Positions 15,715-23,948 of a stretch of DNA of 64,000 bases are shown piece after piece (the stretch's first letter is position 1; the number at the start of each line of letters is the position of its first letter). Both the position numbers and the translations under genes were made by a program. Source of the DNA: an uncultured Blautia sp. (GTDB lineage Bacteria; Bacillota; Clostridia; Lachnospirales; Lachnospiraceae). The stretch covers positions 62,001 to 126,000 of the forward strand of contig CAKRXU010000004.1 of the NCBI GenBank assembly GCA_934424575.1, written 5' to 3'. Below the pieces are notes generated by a model. That model had not been told where the DNA came from. It was given only the letters and a program-made list of their open reading frames with translations, and ran no database searches.

Positions 15715-16356
15715 ATGAGAAAACGAGTGTTAGCAGCAGGACTGGCGGCAGTTATGATGTCCACAGCCATGACTGGATGTGTGAAAGTTGTAAAAATTGG
15801 TCAGGAAGCAGAATATACAGGACAGACAGAATTTAATGCAGGTGATGATGTAGCAGGAATCTGGGACTCACAGGCACTGCCGGATCTTGAGGGTAAAGCA
15901 GTAGAACTCAGTGATTTCCTTACAGAAGCAAACGGAGATGTGAAGTCTCTGGTAGATAAATATGGAAAATATTCTATGGGAACCAGCGGCGAGATCAACT
16001 ATGTAGTAAAAGGAACCGGAACTGTAACAGAAGTAAACCAGGAAAAGAAAGCCGGATATATGACAGTCAAGCTTGATGGCTATGACGGACCGGAAGAAAT
16101 TTCCATCCAGATCGGTTCTGTTTACAAGGGATCTTCCATCCGTGATTCACTGGATGTGATCAAATTTGGTGATTACACGAATCAGCAGGACTGGGCAGCT
16201 GTTTCTCAAAGTATCAATAAACTGATCGACGAAGAAGTAGTGCAGAAAGCAGATCCGGCATCGCTGGACGGCAAAACCATTTCATTTATGGGCTGTTTTA
16301 CAGCAAATGATAATGAAAAGATCTTGATCACTCCGGTTGAACTGGAAGCAAAATAG
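15715..16356 (+). CDS. DUF2291 family lipoprotein of the sugar importer
   Basis: A 213-residue secreted lipoprotein. The N-terminal signal ends in the lipobox TAMTGC, giving a mature protein anchored at the cysteine. The remainder is a beta-rich DUF2291 domain (SGEINYVVKGTGTVTEV, GYMTVKLDGYDGP, IQIGSVYKGSSIRDSL, IKFGDYTNQQDW). DUF2291 genes are known mainly as companions of Rbs-type importers, and no function is established. It lies between binding protein and ATPase in one transcription unit, with AAAGGAG upstream of the start. Since the binding protein lacks a lipid anchor, this protein could tether it or assist ligand delivery; that is inference. Confidence 0.88.
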   Translation: MRKRVLAAGLAAVMMSTAMTGCVKVVKIGQEAEYTGQTEFNAGDDVAGIWDSQALPDLEGKAVELSDFLTEANGDVKSLVDKYGKYSMGTSGEINYVVKGTGTVTEVNQEKKAGYMTVKLDGYDGPEEISIQIGSVYKGSSIRDSLDVIKFGDYTNQQDWAAVSQSINKLIDEEVVQKADPASLDGKTISFMGCFTANDNEKILITPVELEAK

Positions 16357-16367
16357 GAGGGACAGCT

Positions 16368-17912
16368 ATGGGCTATACATGTCCGGAGCATGTGTTTCTG
16401 CATGCGGACCATATCAGCAAAATCTATCCTGGAACCAAGGCACTGGACGACGTTTCTTTTGACCTTCTTAAAGGAAAAGTAAACGTTCTGATCGGTGAAA
16501 ACGGTGCAGGAAAATCAACATTAATGAAAATGATCGCCGGGATCGAGCATCCGAGTGAAGGAAAAATGTATATCGGTGATCAGGAAGTTTCTTTCAAAGA
16601 CACAACAGAGGCAAGAAAACACGGAATCGGTATTATCCATCAGGAACTGAGTCTTTTTCCGAACCTGAATGTATATCAGAATATTTTTATGGCGAGAGAA
16701 AAGACCATTGGAAAATTCAAGCTGGATAACAAATCACATATCGAAGCAACCAAAAAGATCCTTAAGAGACTGGAACATGAAATTGACCCGAATACACAGG
16801 TTGGAGAACTTCGTGTAGGCCAGCAGCAGATGATCGAGATCGCCAGAAACCTGGTTGCAGATGATCTCAAGGTACTCATCATGGATGAGCCGACTTCTTC
16901 TCTGAGTCAGCAGGAAGTACAGGTTCTCTTTAAGATCATGAGAGAACTGACTGCACAGGGCATTTCTATCGTATATATTTCTCATCGTCTGGAAGAGATC
17001 ATGCAGATTGGAGACCATATCACGATCCTTCGAGATGGAAAATATGTTTCTGACGCAGATGTCAAGGATATCGATGTGCCGTGGATCGTCCATGAGATGA
17101 CAGGCGGAGCAAAATCCTATCCAAAACGTGAGTCCAAAGTAGACTGGTCAAAGGCTGAAAAAGTTCTGGAAGTCAAAGACCTCTGCCTTCCAAAAGCAGG
17201 CGGCGGTTATCTGGTAGACCATGTGAATTTTGAACTTCACAAAGGAGAGATCCTTGGAATCTATGGCCTGATGGGAGCTGGACGAAGTGAGATCTTTGAG
17301 TGTCTGATGGGAATGCATCCGGAACATACCGGAGAAGTTTTCCTGGAAGGAGAAAAACTCAAGATCAAGTCTATTTCTGAGCAGATCGACAAAGGATTTG
17401 CCCTGATCCCGGAAGACAGACAGGCGCAGGGACTGGTACAGACAATGGATATTGAGAAAAACTGTTCTCTTTCAGCTATGAAGAACTATAAGAAAGCTGG
17501 AATCTTCCTGGATAAAGCGAAAGAAGGGAAAAACGTTGATGAGCAGATCAAGGATATCCACATTAAGGTAGCAGATAAACATCTGCCGATCCTGTCACTG
17601 TCTGGTGGTAACCAGCAGAAAGTCGTTATCGGAAAAGGCATTCTTACAGAGCCGAAGATCCTTCTGATGGACGAGCCAAGCCGTGGTATTGATATCGGAG
17701 CAAAAACCGAAGTTTTTGATATCATCAATCAGTATGCGGAAAGAGGATTATCTATTATCGTTATCTCGTCAGAACTTCAGGAGATCGTTGCGATCGCCGA
17801 TCGGGTTATGGTTCTGTCAAACGGACTGAAGACCGGCGAATTCAGCGGTGATGAGATTCAGGAAGATACTCTTGTACTGGCATCCTACAAAGGACATCAT
17901 GCACAGAAATAG
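16368..17912 (+). CDS. Sugar ABC transporter ATP-binding protein (RbsA/MglA type)
   Basis: Cytoplasmic ATPase of 514 residues with two fused nucleotide-binding domains, as usual for the ribose/galactose importer class. The first half has Walker A GENGAGKST, Q-loop region GIIHQELSLF, a signature of the form LRVGQQQM, and Walker B LIMDEPTSSLS. The second half has a degenerate Walker A (GLMGAGRSE), the signature LSGGNQQK and Walker B LLMDEPSRGIDIG, matching the asymmetry of this family. AGGAGG at the end of the DUF2291 gene is the ribosome-binding site. It energises uptake through the permease encoded next. Confidence 0.95.
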   Translation: MGYTCPEHVFLHADHISKIYPGTKALDDVSFDLLKGKVNVLIGENGAGKSTLMKMIAGIEHPSEGKMYIGDQEVSFKDTTEARKHGIGIIHQELSLFPNLNVYQNIFMAREKTIGKFKLDNKSHIEATKKILKRLEHEIDPNTQVGELRVGQQQMIEIARNLVADDLKVLIMDEPTSSLSQQEVQVLFKIMRELTAQGISIVYISHRLEEIMQIGDHITILRDGKYVSDADVKDIDVPWIVHEMTGGAKSYPKRESKVDWSKAEKVLEVKDLCLPKAGGGYLVDHVNFELHKGEILGIYGLMGAGRSEIFECLMGMHPEHTGEVFLEGEKLKIKSISEQIDKGFALIPEDRQAQGLVQTMDIEKNCSLSAMKNYKKAGIFLDKAKEGKNVDEQIKDIHIKVADKHLPILSLSGGNQQKVVIGKGILTEPKILLMDEPSRGIDIGAKTEVFDIINQYAERGLSIIVISSELQEIVAIADRVMVLSNGLKTGEFSGDEIQEDTLVLASYKGHHAQK

Positions 17913-17932
17913 TGAAAAGGAGAAATTTTGAT

Positions 17933-18985
17933 ATGGCAGCAGATAATAAAAAATCAAACAATGCTTTGGCAATGACCTTGCTGAAGGGCAGAACTTTCAT
18001 TGTTCTGATCGTCTTAATGATCTTCTTCAGCATTACAGCAAACAACTTCCTTACGGTAGGAGCACTTCTGACCGTAGCGAAACACGTAGCCCTTTACGGA
18101 ATCCTGGCAATTGGTATGACTTACGTTATCATCACCGGTGGAATCGACCTTTCTGTTGGTTCAGTAGCAGGTCTTGCCGGAATGATCGCCGGTGGTCTGA
18201 TCCAGGAAGGTCTGACTCTTAAATTTGCAGGCGTAACGATTTATTTCAGCATTCCGCTGGTAGTTCTGATCACGATTCTCCTGGGAGCTTTTATTGGAGC
18301 TCTGAATGGTGTTGTGATCACGAAATTTGGTGTAGCACCATTTATCGCAACTCTTGGTTCCATGTACATTTGCCGTGGCCTTGCAAATATCCGTTCCAAC
18401 GGTGCAACTTTCTCTGACCTTGCAGGATATGAAGGACTTGGAAATACAGGATTCGAAGTATTCGGACGTAACTTTGCAGGAACCATGATCCCTACAGGTG
18501 TTATCATTCTGGCAATCGTAGCAGTGATCGCAGGACTGATCCTTAAGAAAACTCCATTTGGCTGGCATGTACAGGCAATCGGCGGTAATGAGAAAGCTTC
18601 CAAACTCTCCGGTATCAAAGTTGACCGTGTAAAAATCTGGGTTTATGCATTCTCAGGTCTCTGCTCTGCAATTGTTGGTATCATCGCAACATCACAGCTT
18701 GTTTCCGCAACACCAAAAACAGGTGAGTCCTGGGAAATGAATGCGATCGCAGCATCTGTCCTTGGAGGAACTTCCATGGCTGGTGGTGTTGGAAGCATCG
18801 GCGGAACTATCATCGGTGCATTCGTAATCGGTGTTATCAATGATGGTATGACCATGTGCGGTGTTACAGAGTTCTGGCAGAAGATTATCCGTGGTCTTGT
18901 TATCATCATTGCAGTCATCATCGACCAGTTCCAGAGAAATCTGCAGGCAAAGATGGCACTTCAGGCTCGTAACGAAAATAAATAA
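17933..18985 (+). CDS. Sugar ABC transporter permease (RbsC type)
   Basis: Integral membrane protein of 350 residues with about nine to ten membrane segments and the BPD_transp_2 pattern: YGILAIGMTYVIITGGIDLSVG near the N-terminus, GVAPFIATLGSM, and GTSMAGGVGSIGGTIIGAF. It forms the sugar channel with the preceding ATPase. The ATG at 17933 was preferred over the GTG overlapping the previous stop, because AAGGAG lies about 10 bases upstream of it and the extra seven residues are not conserved. It is followed by rbsD after 23 bases. The ligand specificity is not readable from sequence. Confidence 0.94.
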   Translation: MAADNKKSNNALAMTLLKGRTFIVLIVLMIFFSITANNFLTVGALLTVAKHVALYGILAIGMTYVIITGGIDLSVGSVAGLAGMIAGGLIQEGLTLKFAGVTIYFSIPLVVLITILLGAFIGALNGVVITKFGVAPFIATLGSMYICRGLANIRSNGATFSDLAGYEGLGNTGFEVFGRNFAGTMIPTGVIILAIVAVIAGLILKKTPFGWHVQAIGGNEKASKLSGIKVDRVKIWVYAFSGLCSAIVGIIATSQLVSATPKTGESWEMNAIAASVLGGTSMAGGVGSIGGTIIGAFVIGVINDGMTMCGVTEFWQKIIRGLVIIIAVIIDQFQRNLQAKMALQARNENK

Positions 18986-19008
18986 TATCTCAAAACAGGG
19001 TGGTTTTT

Positions 19009-19410
19009 ATGAAAAAAAGAGGAATTATTAATGCACAGCTTGCGGGACTGATCGCAGGTCTGGGGCATAAAGATACCTTTATGATCGGGGACGGCGGAAT
19101 GCCGATCCCCAAAGGAGTGGAAATCGTAGATCTTGCGCTGTGCGGCGGCGTGCCGACATTTCGCCAGGTGATGGATGCAATTCTTGACGAAGCAGAAATT
19201 GAGCAGTATACTATTGCTAACGAGATTGAAGAGAAAAATCCGGAACTTCTTGCTTATATCAGAGAAAAGCTTCCGAATGCAGAATGGGAGATGATCCCTC
19301 ATACGGAATTGAAGGAAATGTCCAGAAATGTGAAATTTGCTGTGCGAACAGGCGAGTTTACACCATATCCGAATATTATTCTGAGAGCAGGAGTGACTTT
19401 TTCGGCATAA
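19009..19410 (+). CDS. rbsD: RbsD/FucU family sugar mutarotase (D-ribose pyranase-like)
   Basis: A 133-residue enzyme that speeds interconversion of ring forms of the imported sugar, normally pyranose to furanose or open chain. It shows MKKRGIINAQLAGLIAGLGH with the family histidine, GDGGMPIPKGVEIVDLAL, and a C-terminal RTGEFTPYPNIILRAGV. These are the residues around the RbsD active site. ATG 19009 follows CAGGGTGG by 6 bases. It lies between the permease and the ribokinase-like gene, as in rbs operons. Other pentoses are possible substrates given the unusual second unit of this regulon. Confidence 0.92.
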   Translation: MKKRGIINAQLAGLIAGLGHKDTFMIGDGGMPIPKGVEIVDLALCGGVPTFRQVMDAILDEAEIEQYTIANEIEEKNPELLAYIREKLPNAEWEMIPHTELKEMSRNVKFAVRTGEFTPYPNIILRAGVTFSA

Positions 19411-19429
19411 AAGAACAAGAGGTGCAGAT

Positions 19430-20314
19430 ATGAAAGTATTGAATTTTGGTTCATTGAACCTTGATTATGTATATCAGGTAGAAAGCATCCTGATTCCGGG
19501 AGAGACACAGGCTTCCAGGGACCGCCAGACTTTTTGCGGAGGGAAAGGGCTGAACCAGTCAATCGCCCTCGCAAAAGCCGGCATTCCGGTTTATCATGCC
19601 GGAATGATCGGGGACGGAGGTGAGATCCTTCTCAGGACATGCGAAGAAAATGGCGTCAATACAGAATTTATCCGCAGGATACCAGGTCCGTGCGGTCATA
19701 CGGTGATCCAGGTGGATAAGGATGGACAGAATTGTATCCTTCTGTTTGGAGGAGCGAACCGCAGCATTACCCGTGGATTTGTGGATGAAGTTCTGGCTGC
19801 TTTTGATAAAGGAGATATCATCCTCCTTCAGAATGAAGTGAATGAACTTGATTATATTATTGACTGCGCATATGAAAAAGGGATGATGATCATTCTGAAC
19901 CCGTCTCCATACGATGACAAACTGAAATCCTGTGATATGTCCAAGGTCAGTCTGTTCCTTGTAAATGAGATTGAGGGCTATCAGATCACTGGTGAAAAAG
20001 AGCCGGAAAAGATTCTTGCGGCAGTAAAGGAGAAATACCCGTCTGCAAAGATCGTCCTGACGCTTGGTGGCGACGGTTCTGTATACCAGGATGAGACAGG
20101 TGTTTATCATCAGGGGATCTTCAAAGTCAAAGCTGTGGATACAACAGCAGCAGGAGATACCTTTACCGGATATTTTATCTCTTCTATCATAGATGGCATG
20201 CCGGTTGCAGAGGGACTTGAAATGGCTGCAAAGGCATCTGCAATCGCAGTTTCGCGTCCTGGTGCAACGGCATCTATACCATTGCGTCAGGAAGTACTGG
20301 ACAGTGATCTGTAA
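19430..20314 (+). CDS. rbsK: Ribokinase-like PfkB family sugar kinase
   Basis: Cytoplasmic sugar kinase of 294 residues. The ribokinase N-terminal signature is present as GGKGLNQSIALAKAG, and the C-terminal anion-hole and catalytic motif as DTTAAGDTFTGYF with the catalytic Asp. The usual ribokinase GAGD is AAGD here. It would phosphorylate ribose or a related sugar at the terminal hydroxyl. The regulon also contains an FGGY kinase, so at least two phosphorylation routes exist. RBS AAGAGGTG precedes the ATG. Substrate assignment as ribose is by family and rbsD context only. Confidence 0.85.
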   Translation: MKVLNFGSLNLDYVYQVESILIPGETQASRDRQTFCGGKGLNQSIALAKAGIPVYHAGMIGDGGEILLRTCEENGVNTEFIRRIPGPCGHTVIQVDKDGQNCILLFGGANRSITRGFVDEVLAAFDKGDIILLQNEVNELDYIIDCAYEKGMMIILNPSPYDDKLKSCDMSKVSLFLVNEIEGYQITGEKEPEKILAAVKEKYPSAKIVLTLGGDGSVYQDETGVYHQGIFKVKAVDTTAAGDTFTGYFISSIIDGMPVAEGLEMAAKASAIAVSRPGATASIPLRQEVLDSDL

Positions 20315-20335
20315 GTTTGAAGAACTACTGTCCAG
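20297..20335 (+). promoter_or_regulatory. Stem-loop over the end of the ribokinase-like gene
   Basis: CTGGACAGT (20297-20305) and ACTGTCCAG (20327-20335) form a perfect 9-bp stem spanning the stop codon. No T-run follows. It may be a processing site before the repressor gene, or a repressor target. Confidence 0.4.
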
Positions 20336-20397
20336 ATAAGCTGCATGTAGAAGAAAGACAGTAAAACTTTAGACAGACAGGAGAGACGATACGATAT

Positions 20398-21402
20398 ATG
20401 AAGGTAAGTATTCGGGATTTGAGCAAAATGACCGGATTTTCTCCGGCAACAATTTCTAATGCATTGAACCATAAGAAAGGCGTAAATCGGGAGACCGCTG
20501 AAGAAATTTTTCGAGTAGCGAGAGAGACCGGCTACCTCAGTGCGAATGCCGTAACGAAGATACGCCTTGTGGTTTTTAAGAAAAATGGACAGATTTTGGA
20601 GGAGACCCCATTCTTTCAGCTGATGATAGAGGGGATTGAGGAGGAATGCCATCGCTTGGGTTATGAAATGGTGATGTCTCATGTGGATCAGAGAAATCCG
20701 AATTATCTGAAGCAGGTGAGAGATATCCTGGAAGAACAGGGCGTAGGGATCATTCTGCTTGGAACCGAGATGATGGATGGGGATCTGGAGCCTTACAGGA
20801 ATGCACCGTGTCCGATCCTGCTGCTGGATCATTGGACGGAACTTATGGATTTTAATTCTGTGCTTATCAACAATGCGGATGCAGCCCGGGAGATCACGGA
20901 GCATCTTCTGGGCAATGGGCACAGAGAAGTTGGATATCTGAGAGGAAGCTACAGGATCAAGGCGTTTCGTTCCCGATTTGTAGGGTTTCAGACTGCACTT
21001 AAAAAGCGCAAGATCCCTTACAAAGAAGAGTATACGGTGACGGTTGGCACCTATATGAGTACTGCCTATCAGGATATGCTTGAATATCTGAAGAAAAAGC
21101 CGAAGCTGCCAACAGCGTTTTTTGCAGACAATGATATTATCGCACTTGGAGCGATGAGAGCTCTGCAGGAAATGGGCTACCGGATTCCGGAAGATGTCTC
21201 AGTGGTTGGCTTTGACGATCTGCCATTCAGCGAAATTTCTTCTCCCCCGCTGACGACCCTTCGTGTAGAAAAACGTGAGATGGGTAAAATGGCAGTCCGC
21301 CGCTTGGTAGAACTGATCGACGGGATTGGTACAGACACTGTCACCAAAATACAGGTATGCCCAAGGATTATATATAGAAGTACTGTCAAAAATATGAAAT
21401 AA
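20398..21402 (+). CDS. LacI family transcriptional repressor of the sugar regulon
   Basis: A 334-residue DNA-binding regulator. The helix-turn-helix is at about residues 3-25 (VSIRDLSKMTGFSPATISNA) followed by a hinge helix, and the rest is a sugar-binding periplasmic-protein-like domain (IILLGTEMM, FFADNDIIALGAM, VSVVGFDDLPFSEISSPPLTTLRV). It sits between the two sugar units and is probably expressed with the first. The two matching palindromes at 14303-14330 and 21487-21502 are the obvious operator candidates, so it likely controls both units in response to the imported sugar or a phosphorylated product. GACAGGAGAGACG upstream serves as ribosome-binding site. Confidence 0.92.
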   Translation: MKVSIRDLSKMTGFSPATISNALNHKKGVNRETAEEIFRVARETGYLSANAVTKIRLVVFKKNGQILEETPFFQLMIEGIEEECHRLGYEMVMSHVDQRNPNYLKQVRDILEEQGVGIILLGTEMMDGDLEPYRNAPCPILLLDHWTELMDFNSVLINNADAAREITEHLLGNGHREVGYLRGSYRIKAFRSRFVGFQTALKKRKIPYKEEYTVTVGTYMSTAYQDMLEYLKKKPKLPTAFFADNDIIALGAMRALQEMGYRIPEDVSVVGFDDLPFSEISSPPLTTLRVEKREMGKMAVRRLVELIDGIGTDTVTKIQVCPRIIYRSTVKNMK

Positions 21403-21422
21403 CTGTTTTCAAAAAGAAAAAC

Positions 21423-21469
21423 AAGGACTGAAGAATGTAAAATATTTTACGTTTTTTCAGTCCTTTTTT
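21423..21469 (+). terminator. Terminator after the LacI gene
   Basis: The arms AAGGACTGAA (21423-21432) and TTCAGTCCTT (21456-21465) are followed by TTTT. The loop contains a nested GTAAAATATTTTAC hairpin. Confidence 0.88.
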
Positions 21470-21486
21470 ATTATCAATATTTATAA

Positions 21487-21502
21487 ATGTTTATATAAAC
21501 GT
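21487..21502. promoter_or_regulatory. LacI-type operator upstream of the isomerase unit
   Basis: ATGTTTATATAAACGT, an inverted repeat with one mismatch, matches the core of the operator at 14309-14324 at 14 of 16 positions. An overlapping AAACGTTT palindrome follows at 21497-21504. The centre-to-promoter distance is about 127 bases, against 148 in the other unit, a difference of two DNA turns. Confidence 0.7.
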
Positions 21503-21621
21503 TTACATATATAAATGGTTAAAATTTAAAGAAACTATACGATTTTCTGTGAAAAACATCCAAAAATATGGCTATAAAATTGTATAACATCCCGTTTTGA
21601 GTAAAAAAATATAATCTTTTA

Positions 21622-21649
21622 TTGAAATATAACATAAACAGTTTATAAT
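21622..21649 (+). promoter_or_regulatory. Promoter of the isomerase-transketolase unit with overlapping palindrome
   Basis: TTGAAA (21622-21627), 16-base spacer, TATAAT (21644-21649). A palindrome ATAAAC-A-GTTTAT (21634-21646) overlaps the spacer and -10 box and would be a natural second repressor site. The promoter shares ATTGAAATAT and spacing with 14465-14492. Confidence 0.75.
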
Positions 21650-21698
21650 GGTGTTTACAGAAAGACAAACGTAAAAAACACATCAAGGGGGAAACAAC

Positions 21699-23099
21699 AT
21701 GGACCATATTAAACTTGGATATGCACCGACCAGAAGAAGTATCTTCAGTGCACCGGATGCAGTAAAGTACCGTGGACTGACAGCAGACAGACTGAGAGAA
21801 CTTGGAATTGATTTTGTAGATATCACAGACATCAATGAGGAAGGACTTCTCTATGATGACGAAGGAATGTACAAGATTGCTGAGAAGTTCAAGAAAGAAA
21901 AAATCGACGGACTGTTCCTTCCACACTGTAACTTCGGTACAGAGTTCGAATGTGCAAGACTTGCAAAGGAACTGGGAGTTCCGGTTCTTCTTTGGGGACC
22001 GCTGGATGAACGTCCAGATGAGAACGGTGTCCGCTTAAGAGATACCCAGTGTGGACTCTTTGCAACAGGTAAAGTGCTTCGAAGATTCCGTGTACCATTT
22101 ACTTACATGACAAACTGCCGTCTGAACGATCCGGTTTTTGAACGCGGCCTCAGAGATTTCATGGCAGTCTGCAATGTAGTAAAGAAATTCAAAAACATCA
22201 GGATCCTTCAGATATCCACAAGACCATATGAATTCTGGAGCACCATGTGCAATGAAGGAGAACTCCTTGAGAAATTTAATATCCAGCTTACTCCGATTCC
22301 GATGCCGGAACTTACCGATGAAGTAAAGAAAGCAAAAGAAGAAGGAACAGAAGTTGCCAAAGTTATAGAATACTGTCGCCAGAACATGATCATCGACATC
22401 AAGGATGATGAACTGGAAAATGTGGCAGCCCTCAAAGTGGCAATGAAAAACCTGATCACCAAATACGGATGCCAGGCAGGCGCGATCCAGTGCTGGAACC
22501 AACTCCAGAGCGAACTTGGAATCATGCCGTGTGCAGCAAATGCACTTCTGAACGAAGAAGGAATCCCGGTTGTCTGTGAGACAGATATCCACGGTGCAGT
22601 TACCGCGCTGATGGTAGAGGCAGCAGGAATGGGAGAGACAAGAAGCTTCTTCGCAGACTGGACGATCCGCCATCCAGATATCGAAAATGGTGAACTTCTG
22701 CAGCACTGCGGACCATGGCCAATCTCTGTAGCAAGAGAAACACCGAAGATCACCTATCCGCTGGCATTCAGCCATCCGGGTGCGATCACAGCAGAGGCAA
22801 AACACGGCGAAGTTACCCTGGCACGTTTCGATGGAGATAATGGAGAATATTCTCTCCTTCTTGGAAATGCCAAAGGTGTAGACGGACCAAAAGGAATGGG
22901 AACTTACCTCTGGGTAGAAGTAGAAAATATCAAACGTCTGGAAGCCAAGATCGTAGAAGGACCATACATCCATCACTGTGTAGGAATCCACAAAGATGTT
23001 GTTCCGGTACTGTATGAGGCATGCAAATATATCGGCGTAAAACCGGATCTCTATGACCCGATCGAAGAAGATGTAAAAGCTTATTTAAGAGGAGAATGA
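21699..23099 (+). CDS. L-fucose/L-arabinose isomerase family protein
   Basis: Cytoplasmic aldose-ketose isomerase-like protein of 466 residues. It starts with KLGYAPTRRSIFSAPDA, contains the long middle domain with ILQISTRPYEFW, and carries the likely metal-binding stretch VVCETDIHGAVTALM, where Glu and Asp resemble ligands in fucose isomerase. The C-terminal part includes AITAEAKHGEVTLARF and HHCVGIH. Family members convert aldoses such as fucose, arabinose or other pentoses to ketoses, but many are uncharacterised. As first gene of a unit with a kinase and a two-part transketolase, it likely makes the ketose that is then phosphorylated. AGGGGGA lies upstream of the ATG. The exact substrate is not known. 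Confidence 0.85.
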   Translation: MDHIKLGYAPTRRSIFSAPDAVKYRGLTADRLRELGIDFVDITDINEEGLLYDDEGMYKIAEKFKKEKIDGLFLPHCNFGTEFECARLAKELGVPVLLWGPLDERPDENGVRLRDTQCGLFATGKVLRRFRVPFTYMTNCRLNDPVFERGLRDFMAVCNVVKKFKNIRILQISTRPYEFWSTMCNEGELLEKFNIQLTPIPMPELTDEVKKAKEEGTEVAKVIEYCRQNMIIDIKDDELENVAALKVAMKNLITKYGCQAGAIQCWNQLQSELGIMPCAANALLNEEGIPVVCETDIHGAVTALMVEAAGMGETRSFFADWTIRHPDIENGELLQHCGPWPISVARETPKITYPLAFSHPGAITAEAKHGEVTLARFDGDNGEYSLLLGNAKGVDGPKGMGTYLWVEVENIKRLEAKIVEGPYIHHCVGIHKDVVPVLYEACKYIGVKPDLYDPIEEDVKAYLRGE

Positions 23100-23114
23100 A
23101 AAGAGGAGAAGAAT

Positions 23115-23948
23115 ATGGAAAATCTGACAGCGTTATCCTACGATTTAAGAAAAAATGTAATTGAAATGATCTGTGCCGGAAAAGCCGGACACATCGGCGG
23201 AGACATGAGTGTTATCGATACTCTGGTAGCTCTGTACTTCAAACAGATGAACGTAACACCGGACAATATGGACGATCCGAACCATGACCGTTTCATTATG
23301 AGTAAAGGACATTCCGTAGAAGCCCTGTATGCAGTACTTGCAAAGAAAGGCTTTTTCCCAATCCAGGAAGTTATCGATACATTCAGTAAATTTGGCTCCA
23401 AATTTATCGGACATCCGAACAACAAACTTCCGGGAATCGAGATGAACTCCGGTTCTCTGGGACATGGACTTCCGGTAAGTGTTGGTATGGCGCTTGCAGG
23501 AAAAATGAACAAACTTACCTACCGTGTTTACACTGTTATGGGTGACGGTGAGCTGGCAGAAGGTTCTGTCTGGGAGGGTGCAATGGCAGCCAGCCATTAC
23601 AAACTCGACAACCTCTGCGCAGTAGTAGACAGAAACCGTCTGCAGATTTCCGGAAATACAGAGGATGTTATGCATCACGACGATCTTCACGAAAGATTCA
23701 GAAGCTTCGGATGGAATGTGATCGATGTAAAAGACGGAAACAATATCGACCAGTTAAATGCAGCATTTGATGAAGCAAAAACAATCAAAGGAAAACCAAC
23801 CGTACTGATTGCAAACACCATCAAAGGATGTGGATCTTCTGTCATGGAAGACAAGGCAGCATGGCATCATCATGTACCGAATGCAGAAGAATATGATCAG
23901 ATCATGAAAGACCTGGAAGCAAGAAAGGAGGCTGCTCTCAATGAGTAA
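23115..23948 (+). CDS. Transketolase, N-terminal (TPP-binding) subunit
   Basis: A 277-residue protein equal to the first third of a classical transketolase. The TPP-diphosphate motif is GDGELAEGSVWEGAM, closing with DRNRLQISG, and the substrate-channel segment HPNNKLPGIEMNSGSLGHG is present. Two-subunit transketolases are common in Clostridia and work as heterotetramers with the pyrimidine-binding subunit, whose gene overlaps this one by 8 bases. It would transfer a two-carbon unit from the ketose phosphate made by the isomerase and kinase of this operon. AGAGGAGAAG is the ribosome-binding site. It may be dedicated to this sugar rather than to general pentose metabolism. Confidence 0.93.
   Translation: MENLTALSYDLRKNVIEMICAGKAGHIGGDMSVIDTLVALYFKQMNVTPDNMDDPNHDRFIMSKGHSVEALYAVLAKKGFFPIQEVIDTFSKFGSKFIGHPNNKLPGIEMNSGSLGHGLPVSVGMALAGKMNKLTYRVYTVMGDGELAEGSVWEGAMAASHYKLDNLCAVVDRNRLQISGNTEDVMHHDDLHERFRSFGWNVIDVKDGNNIDQLNAAFDEAKTIKGKPTVLIANTIKGCGSSVMEDKAAWHHHVPNAEEYDQIMKDLEARKEAALNE

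Noticed and set aside
17912..17935. GTG start of the permease overlapping the ATPase stop
   Set aside because: AAGGAG at 17917-17922 is placed for the ATG at 17933, not for the GTG, which would lie upstream of it.
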